Shown: positions 43,081-54,578, numbered from the stretch's first letter. The stretch is 64,000 nt of DNA from Natronomonas salina (GCF_013391105.1 NZ_CP058335.1:558001-622000), one strand, 5' to 3'. Translations and numbers: made by a program. Notes: generated by a model not told the origin, from the sequence alone.

Positions 43081-45411
43081 CTACCGGCCACGACCGTGAG
43101 CAGTATCGGACCGTCCCCGATCCCGTTCTCGGAGCGCCACGATAACGCCGCCGCAATCCGCGAACTGCTCTGCCCGCGCCGCGACGTCTGTGGGCGGGTA
43201 CGCCTCCAGCGTCGCCAGGTAGAACAGCGTCTGCTCCCAGGTGTGCGGCTGGGCGTTGATGGAGACCACATCACCGTCGTGGACCATCCAGAACTCGCCG
43301 ATGATGCCGGACTCGCGTGCGTGCTCGTGGGCGACCCAGTCGATACCCTCCCGAACCCTCGCGAGCTTCTCGTCGTCGTCCTTCCAGGCCTTCGCGAGTG
43401 CGACCAGCGCCTTCAGTTCGTACCCGCCGAACGCACCGTCGGCGTCGGGCTTGGGCTGTTCGAACGTCTCGGAGACCCCCTCCCACAGTGTTTCTAAATG
43501 CGTCTGCATTCGGTCGTCGTCGAACGGCTTGAAGCAGACCGGCCAGGCGACCGGGGCGTAGACGCCGGGGAACGGTGCGACCGGGATGCCGCCCGGACGT
43601 GGGACGTCCGGGTCTTTCGTGTAGCCGCCCGCCTCCTCGTCGTACGTCTCCGCGTCGATCGCGTCACCGAGTTCCCGCTTCCGGGCCTCGTAGCGCGACG
43701 ACGCCTCGGCGTTTCCGAGCTCGGAAGCGGCCCGGACCGCAGAGTCAAGCGCCAGCCAGACCGGCGCCGCCCCGACTACCGTCTGGGTGTACGCCGCGTT
43801 GTCGTCCTCGTGGGCGCGCTGCTGCATGCCGTTCTCGGGGTCGCGGTACTCGACGAAGAAATCGGCGGCGGCCTCGATGGCCGGGTAGACCGCCTCGAGA
43901 TACTCGCGGTCGCCGGTCGCCTCGTAGTGGTCCCACAGCGTCCAGACCGTGAAGCCAGTCTGGTCGATCTCCCAGGGGACCGGCCCACCGACGGCGCCGT
44001 CAGCGTAGTAGTTCATCGCCCAGTTACCGGGCGGCACCTGCGGGCTCCCTTCGTTCGGGTCGCCGGTTCGCTGCTGGAGGTCGGCGTACCAGCGGTTGTG
44101 GGTGTCGACGAACTCGTGGAGACCGACCAGGTCGAGCGCGTGGTTGAAGAACGCGCCGTCCCGTGGCCAGTCCTCCCCGTAGGGCGGCTGCGTGGCGATC
44201 GAGGCGACGACGGCGCCCGTCTCCCGGTCGACGTTCGTCACCAGCGTCACGAGCGCCCGGTTGCAGACCGTCTGGATCCGCTCGTCGTCGGTGTTCGGCA
44301 TGGGTGCGTCGGCCAGCAGGTCGTCGAACCACTCGCGCTTAGCTGCGACGACGTCGTCGACCGATCGTTGGCGTCCCGACTCCAGGGCAGCAGTCGCGTC
44401 GACGGGCGTCTCGCCCGCCCCCAGTACGACCGTCTCCTCGGCTCTACCATCCTCGAAGGTCAGGTCGGTAACGATCGCAGCAGTCGCCTGGCCGGCGTAG
44501 GCGTCGTTCCCCGGGAAGGCCCCCTCGCTGGCGGCGTCGAACGCGTCGCGGGTCGGCCCTGCAGCCGCGGGCGCTGCAGCCGGGTCGTGGGCGTCGCCGC
44601 CGACATGGTGGGCGGTCGTCTCGCCGTCGAACCCCCAGGCGAGGGCCACCCGCGACCGCTCGCCCGTCGAGTCGTCGACGCCGTCACCCTGGAAGACGAC
44701 GGCGTCCGACTCGGCGTCGTACTGCGCGAGCCCGTCGTTGGCCTCCTCGAAGCACCAGTCCTGCGTGGGGTTGCCGACGTGCTTCGTCGTCACGGGGTTG
44801 ACGTTCGCGAAGGCGACGAGTCGGACGTCGGTCGGCGCGTCCGAATCTCGCTCGACGGTGACGCCGCGGACGAACGTGTCCGATTCCCGAGCGACGACTG
44901 ACCGAACTCTGACGGTAAGGCCGCGTTCGTCGTCGCGGTGGACCGTCTCGACGCTGTCCGAACGGTCGTACTCGTAGCTCTGCTCGGTCGCCAGTTCCCG
45001 GAGCCACGTCGTCTCGCCGTCGACGACGAGGCCGAGGAACGCGCCCTCGTTCTGCGCGACGCCCCAGCGCGGTTCGTCCCGCGACGTGGTGTGGTACTTG
45101 ACGTGGTCGTAGAACGACGGCGACGGCCACTTCAGGACGGTGATCATCCCCTCGTCGTTCAGCGCGACCGAGAGGCCGCGGTTCCCGCTCTGGGCATGGA
45201 TATCGGTCGGGCCGTACAGTTCGGGGTCCTCCTGGGGCTTGACGCAGCCGACCGACTTCACCAGCGCGTTCTCGATACCCGGGTCCTGCTCTCTCAGGTC
45301 CCCTACGGTATCCTCCAGTGGGTTGCCGTCTACACTTCCTAACAGTGCCGGGGCGACGCCGGCTGCGCCGACCGCACGCAACAGCGACCGTCGACTGGGA
45401 TCGTCTGGCAT
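43081..45411 (-). CDS. Tat-exported GH15-type glucoamylase/glucodextranase
   Basis: The 776-residue enzyme begins with a twin-arginine signal (SRRSLLRAVGAAGVAPALL). An N-terminal beta-sandwich like that of prokaryotic glucoamylases/glucodextranases (about 55-330) precedes an (alpha/alpha)6 barrel (about 370-750). Barrel motifs include PYGEDWPRDGAFFNHALDLVG, WEIDQTGFTVWTLWDHYEATGD and NAQPHTWEQTLFYLATLEAYPP, where the Glu fits the catalytic base. It would release glucose from starch-like polymers outside the cell. The C-terminal 15 residues are basic, possibly a local change of frame near the stop. Confidence 0.85.
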   Translation of the reverse strand: MPDDPSRRSLLRAVGAAGVAPALLGSVDGNPLEDTVGDLREQDPGIENALVKSVGCVKPQEDPELYGPTDIHAQSGNRGLSVALNDEGMITVLKWPSPSFYDHVKYHTTSRDEPRWGVAQNEGAFLGLVVDGETTWLRELATEQSYEYDRSDSVETVHRDDERGLTVRVRSVVARESDTFVRGVTVERDSDAPTDVRLVAFANVNPVTTKHVGNPTQDWCFEEANDGLAQYDAESDAVVFQGDGVDDSTGERSRVALAWGFDGETTAHHVGGDAHDPAAAPAAAGPTRDAFDAASEGAFPGNDAYAGQATAAIVTDLTFEDGRAEETVVLGAGETPVDATAALESGRQRSVDDVVAAKREWFDDLLADAPMPNTDDERIQTVCNRALVTLVTNVDRETGAVVASIATQPPYGEDWPRDGAFFNHALDLVGLHEFVDTHNRWYADLQQRTGDPNEGSPQVPPGNWAMNYYADGAVGGPVPWEIDQTGFTVWTLWDHYEATGDREYLEAVYPAIEAAADFFVEYRDPENGMQQRAHEDDNAAYTQTVVGAAPVWLALDSAVRAASELGNAEASSRYEARKRELGDAIDAETYDEEAGGYTKDPDVPRPGGIPVAPFPGVYAPVAWPVCFKPFDDDRMQTHLETLWEGVSETFEQPKPDADGAFGGYELKALVALAKAWKDDDEKLARVREGIDWVAHEHARESGIIGEFWMVHDGDVVSINAQPHTWEQTLFYLATLEAYPPTDVAARAEQFADCGGVIVALRERDRGRSDTAHGRGR

Positions 45412-45544
45412 GGGCGGCCAGAGCGAACCCAGCGGTTTATCAATTCTACCATGTGTTTACTGTTGATTATAAGTGAGCGGATCGGAACACCGACGATTAC
45501 TGGGCAGGAAGACGCAACCCCACATCATCAGCCACGAACGACGT

Positions 45545-47038
45545 TCAGAGTCGGTAGCTCGGCCCGTCGTCGGTGTCCTGCACCTCGACGCCGAGGGCCT
45601 CGAGGTCGTCGCGGAGCGTGTCGGCCCGCTCGTAGTTGCCGGCGTCGCGTTCGGCCTCCCGGACGTCGAGGACGAGTTCGACGAGTTCGCCGGCCAGCGT
45701 TGCCTCCCCCTCCGCGGTGCCGTCGAAGTCGAAGCCCAGCACCTCGCCGCCGAACTCCTCGAAGGCCTCGACGGTCTCCCGGAGCGCGCGGTAGTCGTAC
45801 TCGTCGCGCTCGTCGAGATGGCGATTCGCCGCGCCCGCGAGGTCCAGCAGCGCCGCGAGCGCCTCCCGGGTGTTGAAGTCGCCGTTCATCGCGTCGGTGA
45901 ACGCCTCCCGCGTCTCGGCGACGCCGTCACGCAGCTCGGACTCCACCTTCGTGCGCGCGTCCGGGTCGTCGACGGCCTCCTCGACGCGCTCGTAGGCGTT
46001 CTCCAGCCGATCCCAGCGCTCGAGGGCCTCCTCGACCGCTTCCTCGCTGTAGGTCTGCGTCGAGTTGTACGACGCCGACAGGAAGAACATCCGCAGCGAA
46101 TCGACGCCGAAGCGCTCGACGGCCTCGTTGACCGGGACGAAGTTCCCGAGGCTGGAGGACATCTTCTCCTCGTCCATCTGGAAGAGGTCGGCGTGCAGCC
46201 AGTAGCGGGCGAACGGCTCGCCCGTGGCGGCCTCGCTCTGGGCGATCTCGTTCTCGTGGTGCGGGAACACGAGGTCGCGACCGCCCATGTGGATGTCGAG
46301 GGTCTCGCCGAGGTGCGTCATCGACATCGCCGAGCACTCGATGTGCCAGCCCGGGCGGCCCTCCCCCCATGGTGAGTCCCAGGTCTGGCCGGCGGGACTG
46401 TCGGCGTCGTACTCCCGGTCGTCGTGGCGGTGCTCGTCGACGGCGTCAGCGTCGACGCCGCCGGCCTTCCAGAGCGCGAAGTCCGCGGGGTGGCGCTTCT
46501 CGGCGCGCTCCTCCTCGGGGCCCTGGGCCTCGACCTCCTCGATCTCTTGGTTCGACAGCTTGCCGTACTCCGGGTACTCGGTGACGTCGAAGTACACCGA
46601 CCCGTTCGACTCGTAGGCGTAGCCCTTCTCGACGAGCGTCTCGACGAGGTCGACGATCTCCGGGACGTGCTCGGAGACGCGGGGGTAGACCTCCGCCCGC
46701 TTGAGGTTCAGCGACCGCATGTCGGTGAGCAGCTGGTCGATGAAGTGCCGCGCGACGCCGCCCTCGTCGTCGCCCAGGACGTCGTCGTCCGTCCGCTCGC
46801 CGACGCGCGCGACGATCTTCTCGTTGACGTCGGTGATGTTCTCCACGTGCCGGACCGAGTAGCCGAGGTGCTCGAGCCAGCGGTGGATGACGTCGACGTG
46901 GACCCACGTCCGGGCGTGCCCGAGGTGGGCGTCGTCCGAGACGGTCAGCCCGCAGTAGTACAGCAGGACGTCGTCAGGGTCCGCCGGCTCGAACAGTTCG
47001 CGCTCGCCCGTGAGCGTGTTCGTCACGCGAAGGCTCAT
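45545..47038 (-). CDS. cysS: Cysteinyl-tRNA synthetase
   Basis: The 497-residue class Ia synthetase has the zinc/cysteine pocket Cys in LYYCGLTV, the HIGH-type motif HLGHART and zinc ligands in WHIECSAM and HHENE. The KMSKS motif is [10 protein letters not shown], and a DALR-like anticodon domain ends the protein. The length is usual. It charges tRNA-Cys in the cytoplasm. An insertion rich in acidic residues near [12 protein letters not shown] reflects halophilic adaptation. Confidence 0.96.
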   Translation of the reverse strand: MSLRVTNTLTGERELFEPADPDDVLLYYCGLTVSDDAHLGHARTWVHVDVIHRWLEHLGYSVRHVENITDVNEKIVARVGERTDDDVLGDDEGGVARHFIDQLLTDMRSLNLKRAEVYPRVSEHVPEIVDLVETLVEKGYAYESNGSVYFDVTEYPEYGKLSNQEIEEVEAQGPEEERAEKRHPADFALWKAGGVDADAVDEHRHDDREYDADSPAGQTWDSPWGEGRPGWHIECSAMSMTHLGETLDIHMGGRDLVFPHHENEIAQSEAATGEPFARYWLHADLFQMDEEKMSSSLGNFVPVNEAVERFGVDSLRMFFLSASYNSTQTYSEEAVEEALERWDRLENAYERVEEAVDDPDARTKVESELRDGVAETREAFTDAMNGDFNTREALAALLDLAGAANRHLDERDEYDYRALRETVEAFEEFGGEVLGFDFDGTAEGEATLAGELVELVLDVREAERDAGNYERADTLRDDLEALGVEVQDTDDGPSYRL

Positions 47039-47077
47039 TACCGGGAGCGTCGCCCGGAGGCGGTTTGAATGCGTCGC

Positions 47078-47545
47078 TTACAGGGCGTCTTCCACGGCCC
47101 GCACCGCGTTCGCGCCGGCTCGGCGGCCGACCACGACGACGAGCGTTCCCTCCGTCCCACCGGCCGCTTCGACCTCGACCTCCGCGGTCCCGAGCCGGGC
47201 GAGCACGTCCCCGAGCACGGCGGCGTCGACCTCCCCCTCGGCGACCACGGCGGTGTAGTCACCACCGTCGGCGCTGAACCCCGTGTCGCCGACGACGAGG
47301 AGCGCGTCGTCGGACTCGTCGGCGCGGCCGACTCCGGATTTCATCGAGACGCTGGCGCGGCGCTCCGACGGGGAATAGTCCTCGAGGTCTTCGACGTACC
47401 GGCGGAGCGCGGCGGCGACGGCCTCCTGCTCCCCGACGTCGAGGAACCGCGCCGCGGCGGTGTAGTTGACGACGCCGGCCCGGAGCGCGGTCTGGAGGAA
47501 CGGGTGCTCGCGGACGGCCTCGCGCGTGTCGGCTGCGACGGTCAT
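47078..47545 (-). CDS. Conserved haloarchaeal protein of unknown function, 155 residues
   Basis: The protein has an N-terminal helical part (EHPFLQTALRAGVVNYTAAARFLDVG, VAAALRRYVEDL) that looks like a DNA-binding or dimer module. A beta-rich C-terminal part follows (DALLVVGDTGFSADGGDYTAVVAEGEVDAAVLGDVLARLG, VEVEAAGGTEGTLVVVVGRRAGANAVRAVEDAL), perhaps an ACT-like ligand fold. I recognise no named family. The ATG before TVAADTREAVRE was used; the frame opposite the acyl-CoA synthetase is spurious. It lies 39 bases upstream of cysS in the same direction. Confidence 0.7.
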   Translation of the reverse strand: MTVAADTREAVREHPFLQTALRAGVVNYTAAARFLDVGEQEAVAAALRRYVEDLEDYSPSERRASVSMKSGVGRADESDDALLVVGDTGFSADGGDYTAVVAEGEVDAAVLGDVLARLGTAEVEVEAAGGTEGTLVVVVGRRAGANAVRAVEDAL

Positions 47546-47653
47546 GGACGGTGCGTCGGCGCTCGGCGACAAACCGGTATCGGTTCCAGAGGGCGACGCC
47601 CGGATCTGGTTCCGGGAAACGACTATGTGCTTCGGTACCACACGTCCCACCCT

Positions 47654-49279
<1,626 letters not shown>

Positions 49280-49347
49280 GGGGGCGATTCCCGGCGCTAT
49301 CCCGCCGCCTTCGAAGGCCCTAAGGCCGCCGTAGCCTACGGTCGGGT

Positions 49348-50238
49348 ATGCAAGCGCTGGTCATCGTCGCGCACGGGTCGCACCTCAACCCGGACGCGAG
49401 CACGCCGACCTACGAGCACGCCGACACCATCCGCGAGGCCGGCGTCTTCGACGAGGTCGAGACCGCCTTCTGGAAGGAGGAACCGCACTTCCGCGAGGTG
49501 CTGCGGACCCTCGAGAGCGACGAGGTCTACGTCGTCCCGCTGTTCATCTCGGAGGGGTACTTCACCGAGGAGGTCATCCCCCGGGAGCTCCGCCTGGAGG
49601 GCTGGGAGGCCGACACCTGGGAGTCTGATGGCACGAGCGCGACGCACGCCACCCTCGAGGCCGGCGACGTCGCGAAGACGGTCCACTACTGCGGGCCGGT
49701 CGGCACCCACGACGCGATGACCGACGTCGTCGTCCGCCGTGCTGAGACCATCACCGGCGACCCCGACGTGGGCGAGGGGTTCGGGCTGGCGGTCGTCGGC
49801 CACGGCACCGAGCGCAACGAGAACTCCGCGAAGGCCATCGAGTACCACGCCGACCGCGTCGCCGAGCGCGACCGCTTCGACGAGGTGAAGGCGCTGTTCA
49901 TGGACGAGGAGCCGGAGATCGACGACGTGACCGACCACTTCGGGAGCGACGACATCGTCGTCGTCCCGCTGTTCGTCGCCGACGGCTATCACACCCAGGA
50001 GGACATCCCCGAGGACATGGGCCTGACCGACGACTACCGGACGGGCTGGGAGACGCCAGCCGGGGTCGACGGCCACGACGTCTGGTACGCCGGCGCCGTC
50101 GGCACCGAGGCGCTGATGGCCGAAGTCGTCCTCGAGCGGGCCGCCGACGCCGGCGCCGAGGTGGGCGACGCGCTGGCGGAGGTCCGTCGACGGACCCGGG
50201 TCGCAGGTGGGGACGCCACAGCCAGCGCGGGTGACTGA
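49348..50238 (+). CDS. cbiX: Sirohydrochlorin chelatase-type protein (CbiX)
   Basis: The 296 residues contain two CbiX half-domains: the first with ALVIVAHGSHLNPDA and YVVPLFISEGYFTEEVIP, the second with LAVVGHGTERNENSAKAIEYHAD and VVPLFVADGYHTQEDIPEDMG. The metal-binding His of HGSH and of HGTE are kept. Family members insert cobalt or nickel into sirohydrochlorin for cobalamin or F430; in haloarchaea cobalt is likely. The stop overlaps by 8 bases the GTG of the next gene, which points to a joint function. Confidence 0.9.
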   Translation: MQALVIVAHGSHLNPDASTPTYEHADTIREAGVFDEVETAFWKEEPHFREVLRTLESDEVYVVPLFISEGYFTEEVIPRELRLEGWEADTWESDGTSATHATLEAGDVAKTVHYCGPVGTHDAMTDVVVRRAETITGDPDVGEGFGLAVVGHGTERNENSAKAIEYHADRVAERDRFDEVKALFMDEEPEIDDVTDHFGSDDIVVVPLFVADGYHTQEDIPEDMGLTDDYRTGWETPAGVDGHDVWYAGAVGTEALMAEVVLERAADAGAEVGDALAEVRRRTRVAGGDATASAGD

Positions 50239-51337
50239 CGTGCAGGACGAACACCTCGACGCGCTCGTCGCGGCAGCGGACGCCGAGGACGTCGACTTCG
50301 ACGGCCTCCGCGTCGAGCGCGGCGAAGACGGCTACACCTTCGCCACGCCGGAGGAGACCCACGAAGAGCTCGAGGAGGCCGACCTCAGGACGGTCGCTGC
50401 CGAGAACCCCTGGTACGTCTCCAACTGGCACTACTGGACCGCCCCCGACCGACCGGAGCCCGAGCAGGCGTTCCTCCGGTGGGTCGAGGGCGCCGACGAG
50501 CGGTCGGTCCCGGAGCGCTACGAGGCTCTCGCCGACGGCGGGCTGACCGAGTCGTGGGGGCAGCTCCGGATCGAGACTCGCCTCGGCGACCACGGCGAAC
50601 GCGTGTACACGGTCCGTCACGAGGACGACGCCGACGCCGCGGTCGAAGCTCTCGAGGTTCACACCGACCCACTGGACGCCCGGGAGCTCGTCAAGTACGA
50701 CGACCAGGGTCGGTACCGGCCGCTGAAGACCGCGCCGTCGCTGCCGACGGGCTGGGCGTTCGTCGACCTCGACGGTCGCGGGCTGGGCCGGACGGTCGAC
50801 GTCGTCTACCCCGCGACCATCGCGAACTGGCACCTCGAGCGGCAGGGCGACCTCGACGTCTCCCACTGGAAGCCCACGATGGCGCGGCAGACCGGCATCT
50901 ACGGCGTCATCGAGACGTGGGACCGCGGCGAGGGCCACGAGCACGTCGAGCGGGTCGCCGAGGCCTGCTGTGTCGACTCGCAGTGCCTGAAGCGCCGCGA
51001 GTGGCAGTACGACGAGGAGACCGACCTCGCGGTCGACGGGGGCGACGGCGAGTTCCCCTGCCGGGAGCCCTGCTCGCTCGTCGTCTCGGCCGCCCGCCAG
51101 TGGACTAAACTCGAGGGCGAGCAGCCCCAAACGTACGAGTTCGAGCTCACGCCGAGCGAGAAGGAGCAGATCGAGGACATCGTCGACGCCGTCGCCGAGG
51201 GGACGGCCGACGAGGTGCGGGAGGCCGACGTCTACGACGGCGCGAACCGCTACCGGGCGCGGTACCTCCGGGCGAAGCTGTTCGACGAGGACGGCAACCT
51301 CGGCGGCGTCCCGACGGACCGCGAGTCAGGTCAGTAG
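50231..51337 (+). CDS. DR2241-family protein with a Cys-rich, probable Fe-S motif
   Basis: The 368-residue protein has a region with NWHYWTAPDRPEPEQAFLRWVEGA, DLDGRGLGRTVDVVYPATIANWHLE and a cluster of cysteines in ACCVDSQCLKRREW followed by FPCREPCSLVV, a likely 4Fe-4S site. It resembles DR2241-family proteins that accompany CbiX in haloarchaea (from memory). I used the GTG overlapping the cbiX stop; an earlier in-frame start would add eight residues. It probably works with CbiX in metal insertion, for example as a redox partner. Confidence 0.8.
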   Translation: MTDVQDEHLDALVAAADAEDVDFDGLRVERGEDGYTFATPEETHEELEEADLRTVAAENPWYVSNWHYWTAPDRPEPEQAFLRWVEGADERSVPERYEALADGGLTESWGQLRIETRLGDHGERVYTVRHEDDADAAVEALEVHTDPLDARELVKYDDQGRYRPLKTAPSLPTGWAFVDLDGRGLGRTVDVVYPATIANWHLERQGDLDVSHWKPTMARQTGIYGVIETWDRGEGHEHVERVAEACCVDSQCLKRREWQYDEETDLAVDGGDGEFPCREPCSLVVSAARQWTKLEGEQPQTYEFELTPSEKEQIEDIVDAVAEGTADEVREADVYDGANRYRARYLRAKLFDEDGNLGGVPTDRESGQ

Positions 51338-51889
51338 GTAGTAGGCGGCGACGGCACAGAGCGCGCCGGCGACCACCGAGAACAGCCCGAGGGCGAAGCT
51401 GAAGCCGTCGGCGGCGAAGATGGCACCGACGGCCAGGAGTAGTGCGATACCGCCGAGGACGCCGACGGGGAGGGCGCGGAGCGACGGCGAGACCTCCATC
51501 TCGGCGCCGTCGTTGGGGCGATCGAGGTCCGGGTCGACCTCCACCGGTCGCTTGTTGGCCGTCCGGTCGAGGACGACGTCGACGTAGTGGGTCTCCTGGC
51601 CGTGGGCGGCGACGACCTTCAGCTTCCCGCGGACGACGTCGGCCGGCCAGTGTTCGGGGTCGCGGACCTCGATCTCGATCTCGCGGGTCTCGCCGCTGTC
51701 GACGAAGTGGTTCGTGGCGCCGATGCGGGCGACCTCCGAGAGCCGGTCGTCGAGGTTGAGGTGGACGTGGACGCCCTCCCCGTGGTTGGTCAGCTCGACG
51801 ACGAACGGACCGCCGACTTCGAGGGTGTCCTGGACTTCCAGGGTGTGCAGCCCGTTTTTGTTCACCGCGACGCCGAGCGTATCGGTCAC
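51326..51889 (-). CDS. Haloarchaeal membrane protein with Ig-like domain
   Basis: The 187-residue protein starts with GTG (TDTLGVAVNKNGLHTLEVQDTLEVGG). It has a beta-sandwich-like soluble domain (VELTNHGEGVHVHLNLDD, REIEIEVRDPEHWPADVVRGKLKVVAAHG), a linker rich in P, D and N and two C-terminal helices (ALPVGVLGGIALLLAVGAIFA and a final hydrophobic segment ending YYLLT). The function is unknown. It ends convergently within the last 12 bases of the DR2241-family gene. Confidence 0.7.
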   Translation of the reverse strand: MTDTLGVAVNKNGLHTLEVQDTLEVGGPFVVELTNHGEGVHVHLNLDDRLSEVARIGATNHFVDSGETREIEIEVRDPEHWPADVVRGKLKVVAAHGQETHYVDVVLDRTANKRPVEVDPDLDRPNDGAEMEVSPSLRALPVGVLGGIALLLAVGAIFAADGFSFALGLFSVVAGALCAVAAYYLLT

Positions 51890-51977
51890 GGGCGACAGGT
51901 CGCGCGGTGGGGTAAAAAAGGCTACTGCTCGACGAGCAGCGCGGGCCTCGCGCCGTTCGGCATCGTTCGACGCCCGA

Positions 51978-52172
51978 TCAGGCTGCCGCCTCGTCGCGCA
52001 TGTCCGGCGGCAGCAGGTTCGGGATGCCGTCCTCGATAGGGTACTCCTCGCCGCACTCGGTGCAGACGAGGCGGCCCTCGAGGATCTCCTCGTCGTCCTC
52101 GCGGATGACCTCCAGTTCGAGGTCGCTCTTGTCAAGCGGACAGCACAGGATGTCCATCAGCGACTCCTTCAT
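51978..52172 (-). CDS. Trm112-like small zinc-type protein
   Basis: The 64-residue protein has the Trm112 pattern: MKESLMDILCCPLDKSDLELEV, then GRLVCTECGEEYPIEDGIPNLLPPDMRDEA. The Cys set (C10-C11 with C37-x2-C40) could bind zinc. Trm112 proteins activate methyltransferases that modify tRNA, rRNA or release factor; which partner is used here is not shown by context. Confidence 0.9.
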   Translation of the reverse strand: MKESLMDILCCPLDKSDLELEVIREDDEEILEGRLVCTECGEEYPIEDGIPNLLPPDMRDEAAA

Positions 52173-52253
52173 ACCACTCGCTCCGGCGGGCCCCGGCAAA
52201 AACGTGCCGGGACACTCCGGGGGAGTTTTCCCCGGACGCGTCGAAGCCCGCCC

Positions 52254-52670
52254 GTGACCGGCGGGACGTACACCCTGCTCGTCGAACTGCCCGACGCCGT
52301 GACCCTGGAGGTGGGCGCCCTCGGCGAGCGACGGCTCCCCGCGGGCTGGTACGCCTACACCGGCAGCGCGTTCGGCGCGGGCGGTTTCTCCCGGGTGGAC
52401 CGCCACTACGAACTCGCGGCCGGCGAGCGCGAGGCCCGACACTGGCACGTCGACTACCTGCTGGGCCACCCGGACGCGCGGATCCGCGGCGACGTCCGGA
52501 CGCCCGACGAGGACGTCGAGTGCGCGGTCGCGCGGGCGCTCCCCGAGTCCCCGGTCGAGGGGTTCGGCGCCTCCGATTGCGACTGCACGGCCCACCTCGC
52601 CTTCGACGCGGACGGCACCCGCCTCCGGGCGGCCGTCTCCGAGGCCCACCGGCGCGCCAGGACCGAGTGA
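52254..52670 (+). CDS. GIY-YIG/DUF123-type nuclease-like protein
   Basis: The 138-residue protein begins with GTG and GGTYTLLVELPDAVTLEVG. It has AGWYAYTGSAFGAGGFSRVDRHY, resembling the GIY-YIG hairpin, and RHWHVDYLLGHPDARI, then GASDCDCTAHLAF. This is the usual plan of archaeal DUF123 proteins, sometimes fused to endonuclease III. A DNA repair role is possible; activity is not established for most members. Confidence 0.85.
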   Translation: MTGGTYTLLVELPDAVTLEVGALGERRLPAGWYAYTGSAFGAGGFSRVDRHYELAAGEREARHWHVDYLLGHPDARIRGDVRTPDEDVECAVARALPESPVEGFGASDCDCTAHLAFDADGTRLRAAVSEAHRRARTE

Positions 52671-52687
52671 AAGTGAACGAGCGGACG

Positions 52688-53608
52688 TCAGGCCCGCGCC
52701 GACGCGGTGAGGTAGATGCCGAACAGGACGACGCAGCCGCCGAGTAACGTCGTCGGCCCGGGAAACTCGGCGAGGAACGCCAGCGCGAGGATCGTCGCGC
52801 CGACCGGCTCGCCGAGCAGCGAGACGCTGACGACCGACGACTCGAGGTGTTCGAGCGCCCAGTTGACGACGGTGTGGCCGAACAGCCCCGGGCCGACCGC
52901 CATCCCGAGGAAGATGAGCCACTCACGGCTGCCGTACCCCGTCAGCTGCAGCCCCTCGACGAGCGCGACGACTAACAGGGTGGCGGTGCAGGCCGCGTAG
53001 ACGACGAGGACGTACGGGACGAGCGCGACGCGCTGGCGGAGCGACCGGCCGACGAGGACGTAGGCGGCGGCCATCACCGCGCCCAGTATCGCCAATGCGT
53101 TGCCGTACAGCGGGTGGGCGCCCGCGACGGCGGCGCCCGAGAGGAACTCGCCGACGGACATCGCGACCATCCCGGCGACGGCGACGCCGATACCGAGCGC
53201 CTTCCGGAGGCCGATGCGCTCGCCCAGCACCGCGGCGGCGCCGACGGCGACGAAGATCGGCTGGGACTGCACGAGCGTGACGCTGGCGGCGACGCTGGTC
53301 CACGCGAGGCTCTCGAAGTACGCGGCGAAGTGCACCGCGAGGGCGGCGCCCGTGACCACGGCGATCGCCAGGTCCCGGCGGTCGAAGGCGCGGAAGTCGC
53401 CGCCGTAGCGGGTGGCGGCGAACGGGGCGACGAGCAGCGTCGTCAGGAGGACGCGGTAGAAGGCGAGGACGACGGCGGGCGCGTCGCTCCACCGCACGAG
53501 GAGCGCGCTGGTCGAGACGGCGAGGATGGCGACGCCGAGGGCGACCATCGGCGGCGTGCGGTCCTCCAGGCGGGCGAGCACACCGACACTCGCGCGGGGA
53601 ACCGCCAA
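52688..53608 (-). CDS. EamA-family (DMT) transporter
   Basis: The 306-residue protein has ten hydrophobic helices in two EamA repeats (about 20-150 and 165-300), with typical VLAFYRVLLTTLLVAPFA and SLAWTSVAASVTLVQSQPIFVAVGAAAVLGERIG in the first and SLLGEPVGATILALAFLAEFPG in the second. Such transporters export metabolites; the substrate is unknown. The upstream start is TTG; GTG nine codons later or ATG at residue 21 are alternatives. A second EamA gene diverges from it across 44 bases. Confidence 0.85.
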   Translation of the reverse strand: MAVPRASVGVLARLEDRTPPMVALGVAILAVSTSALLVRWSDAPAVVLAFYRVLLTTLLVAPFAATRYGGDFRAFDRRDLAIAVVTGAALAVHFAAYFESLAWTSVAASVTLVQSQPIFVAVGAAAVLGERIGLRKALGIGVAVAGMVAMSVGEFLSGAAVAGAHPLYGNALAILGAVMAAAYVLVGRSLRQRVALVPYVLVVYAACTATLLVVALVEGLQLTGYGSREWLIFLGMAVGPGLFGHTVVNWALEHLESSVVSVSLLGEPVGATILALAFLAEFPGPTTLLGGCVVLFGIYLTASARA

Positions 53609-53652
53609 GTCGCTTCCGCAACGGATTAGCCCGGGCCCGGGGTGACGACCGT

Positions 53653-54513
53653 ATGGACGACGCCCGCGTCGGCGCGCTGCTGGTCCTCGGCTCGGCCGCG
53701 GGGTTCGGCACGCTCGGCGTGCTGGGCGTCGTCGCCGGCGACGAGGGGCTGTCGATCCCGACGGTCCTGTTCCTGCGGTTCGGACTGGCGACCGTCGTCG
53801 TCTGGGCGGTCCTCGGCGCCCGCGGCGAACTCGAGCTCCTGTCGGGTCGGAACCTCGTCGTGGGCTTCGCCCTCGGCGCCTTCGGCTACGCGGCGATGAG
53901 CGGCCTCTACTTCGTGGGCCTGGAGTACATGACCGCTGGGCTGGTCGGCATCACGCTGTACACTTACCCGGCGTTCGTCCTGTTGCTCGCGGCGACGTTC
54001 CTCGACGAACCGGTGGGCCGCCGGAGCGTCGCGGCGCTCGTCGCCACGCTCGGCGGCGTGGCGCTCATCACGGGCGCCGACCCGGCCGCGGCCGACCCGC
54101 TGGGCGTCGGCATCGTCCTCGTCGCGGCCGGGGTCTACGCCACCTACATCACCGTCAGCCGGACCACCCTGCGGGACGTCTCCGCGCCGACGCTCACCGC
54201 CCACGTCATGCCGGCGGCGGCGCTGACGTTCCTCGTCGTCGGCACAGCGACGGACTCGCTGGCGATGCCGGAGGGCGCGATCGCCTGGGGCGCCGTCGTC
54301 GGCATCGCGGTCCTCGCGACGGCCGGCCCCATCTTCGCGTTCTTCGCCGGGCTCTCACGGATCGGCGCCGGACCGACGGCGATCCTCAGCGCGGTCGAGC
54401 CGATGGTGACGGTGGCGCTGGGCGCCCTGTTCCTCGACGAACCGGTCTCGGCGGTGGTCCTCGCGGGCGGCGCGCTCGTGCTCGTCGGCGTCGTGCTCGT
54501 GCCGCGACGCTGA
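53653..54513 (+). CDS. EamA-family (DMT) transporter
   Basis: The 286-residue ten-helix transporter has two EamA repeats. The second helix pair shows LSIPTVLFLRFGLATVVVWAVL and GLYFVGLEYMTAGLVGITLYTYPAFVLLLAATFLDEP. The second repeat ends with FAGLSRIGAGPTAILSAVEPMVTVALGALFLDEPVS. It is only distantly like its divergent neighbour, so the pair is not a recent duplication. A heterodimer is possible; substrate unknown. Confidence 0.85.
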   Translation: MDDARVGALLVLGSAAGFGTLGVLGVVAGDEGLSIPTVLFLRFGLATVVVWAVLGARGELELLSGRNLVVGFALGAFGYAAMSGLYFVGLEYMTAGLVGITLYTYPAFVLLLAATFLDEPVGRRSVAALVATLGGVALITGADPAAADPLGVGIVLVAAGVYATYITVSRTTLRDVSAPTLTAHVMPAAALTFLVVGTATDSLAMPEGAIAWGAVVGIAVLATAGPIFAFFAGLSRIGAGPTAILSAVEPMVTVALGALFLDEPVSAVVLAGGALVLVGVVLVPRR

Positions 54514-54545
54514 TGCCTGCCCCGCCCCGGCTCAGAGACAGCACG

Positions 54546-54553
54546 TTATATAC
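54546..54553 (+). promoter_or_regulatory. TATA box of the SDR gene
   Basis: TTATATAC is centred about 30 bases before the ATG at 54579, indicating a transcript with almost no leader. It supports the shorter start for the dehydrogenase over the longer frame. Confidence 0.5.
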
Positions 54554-54578
54554 GGGAGCGTTCGAACCGACGCGACAC

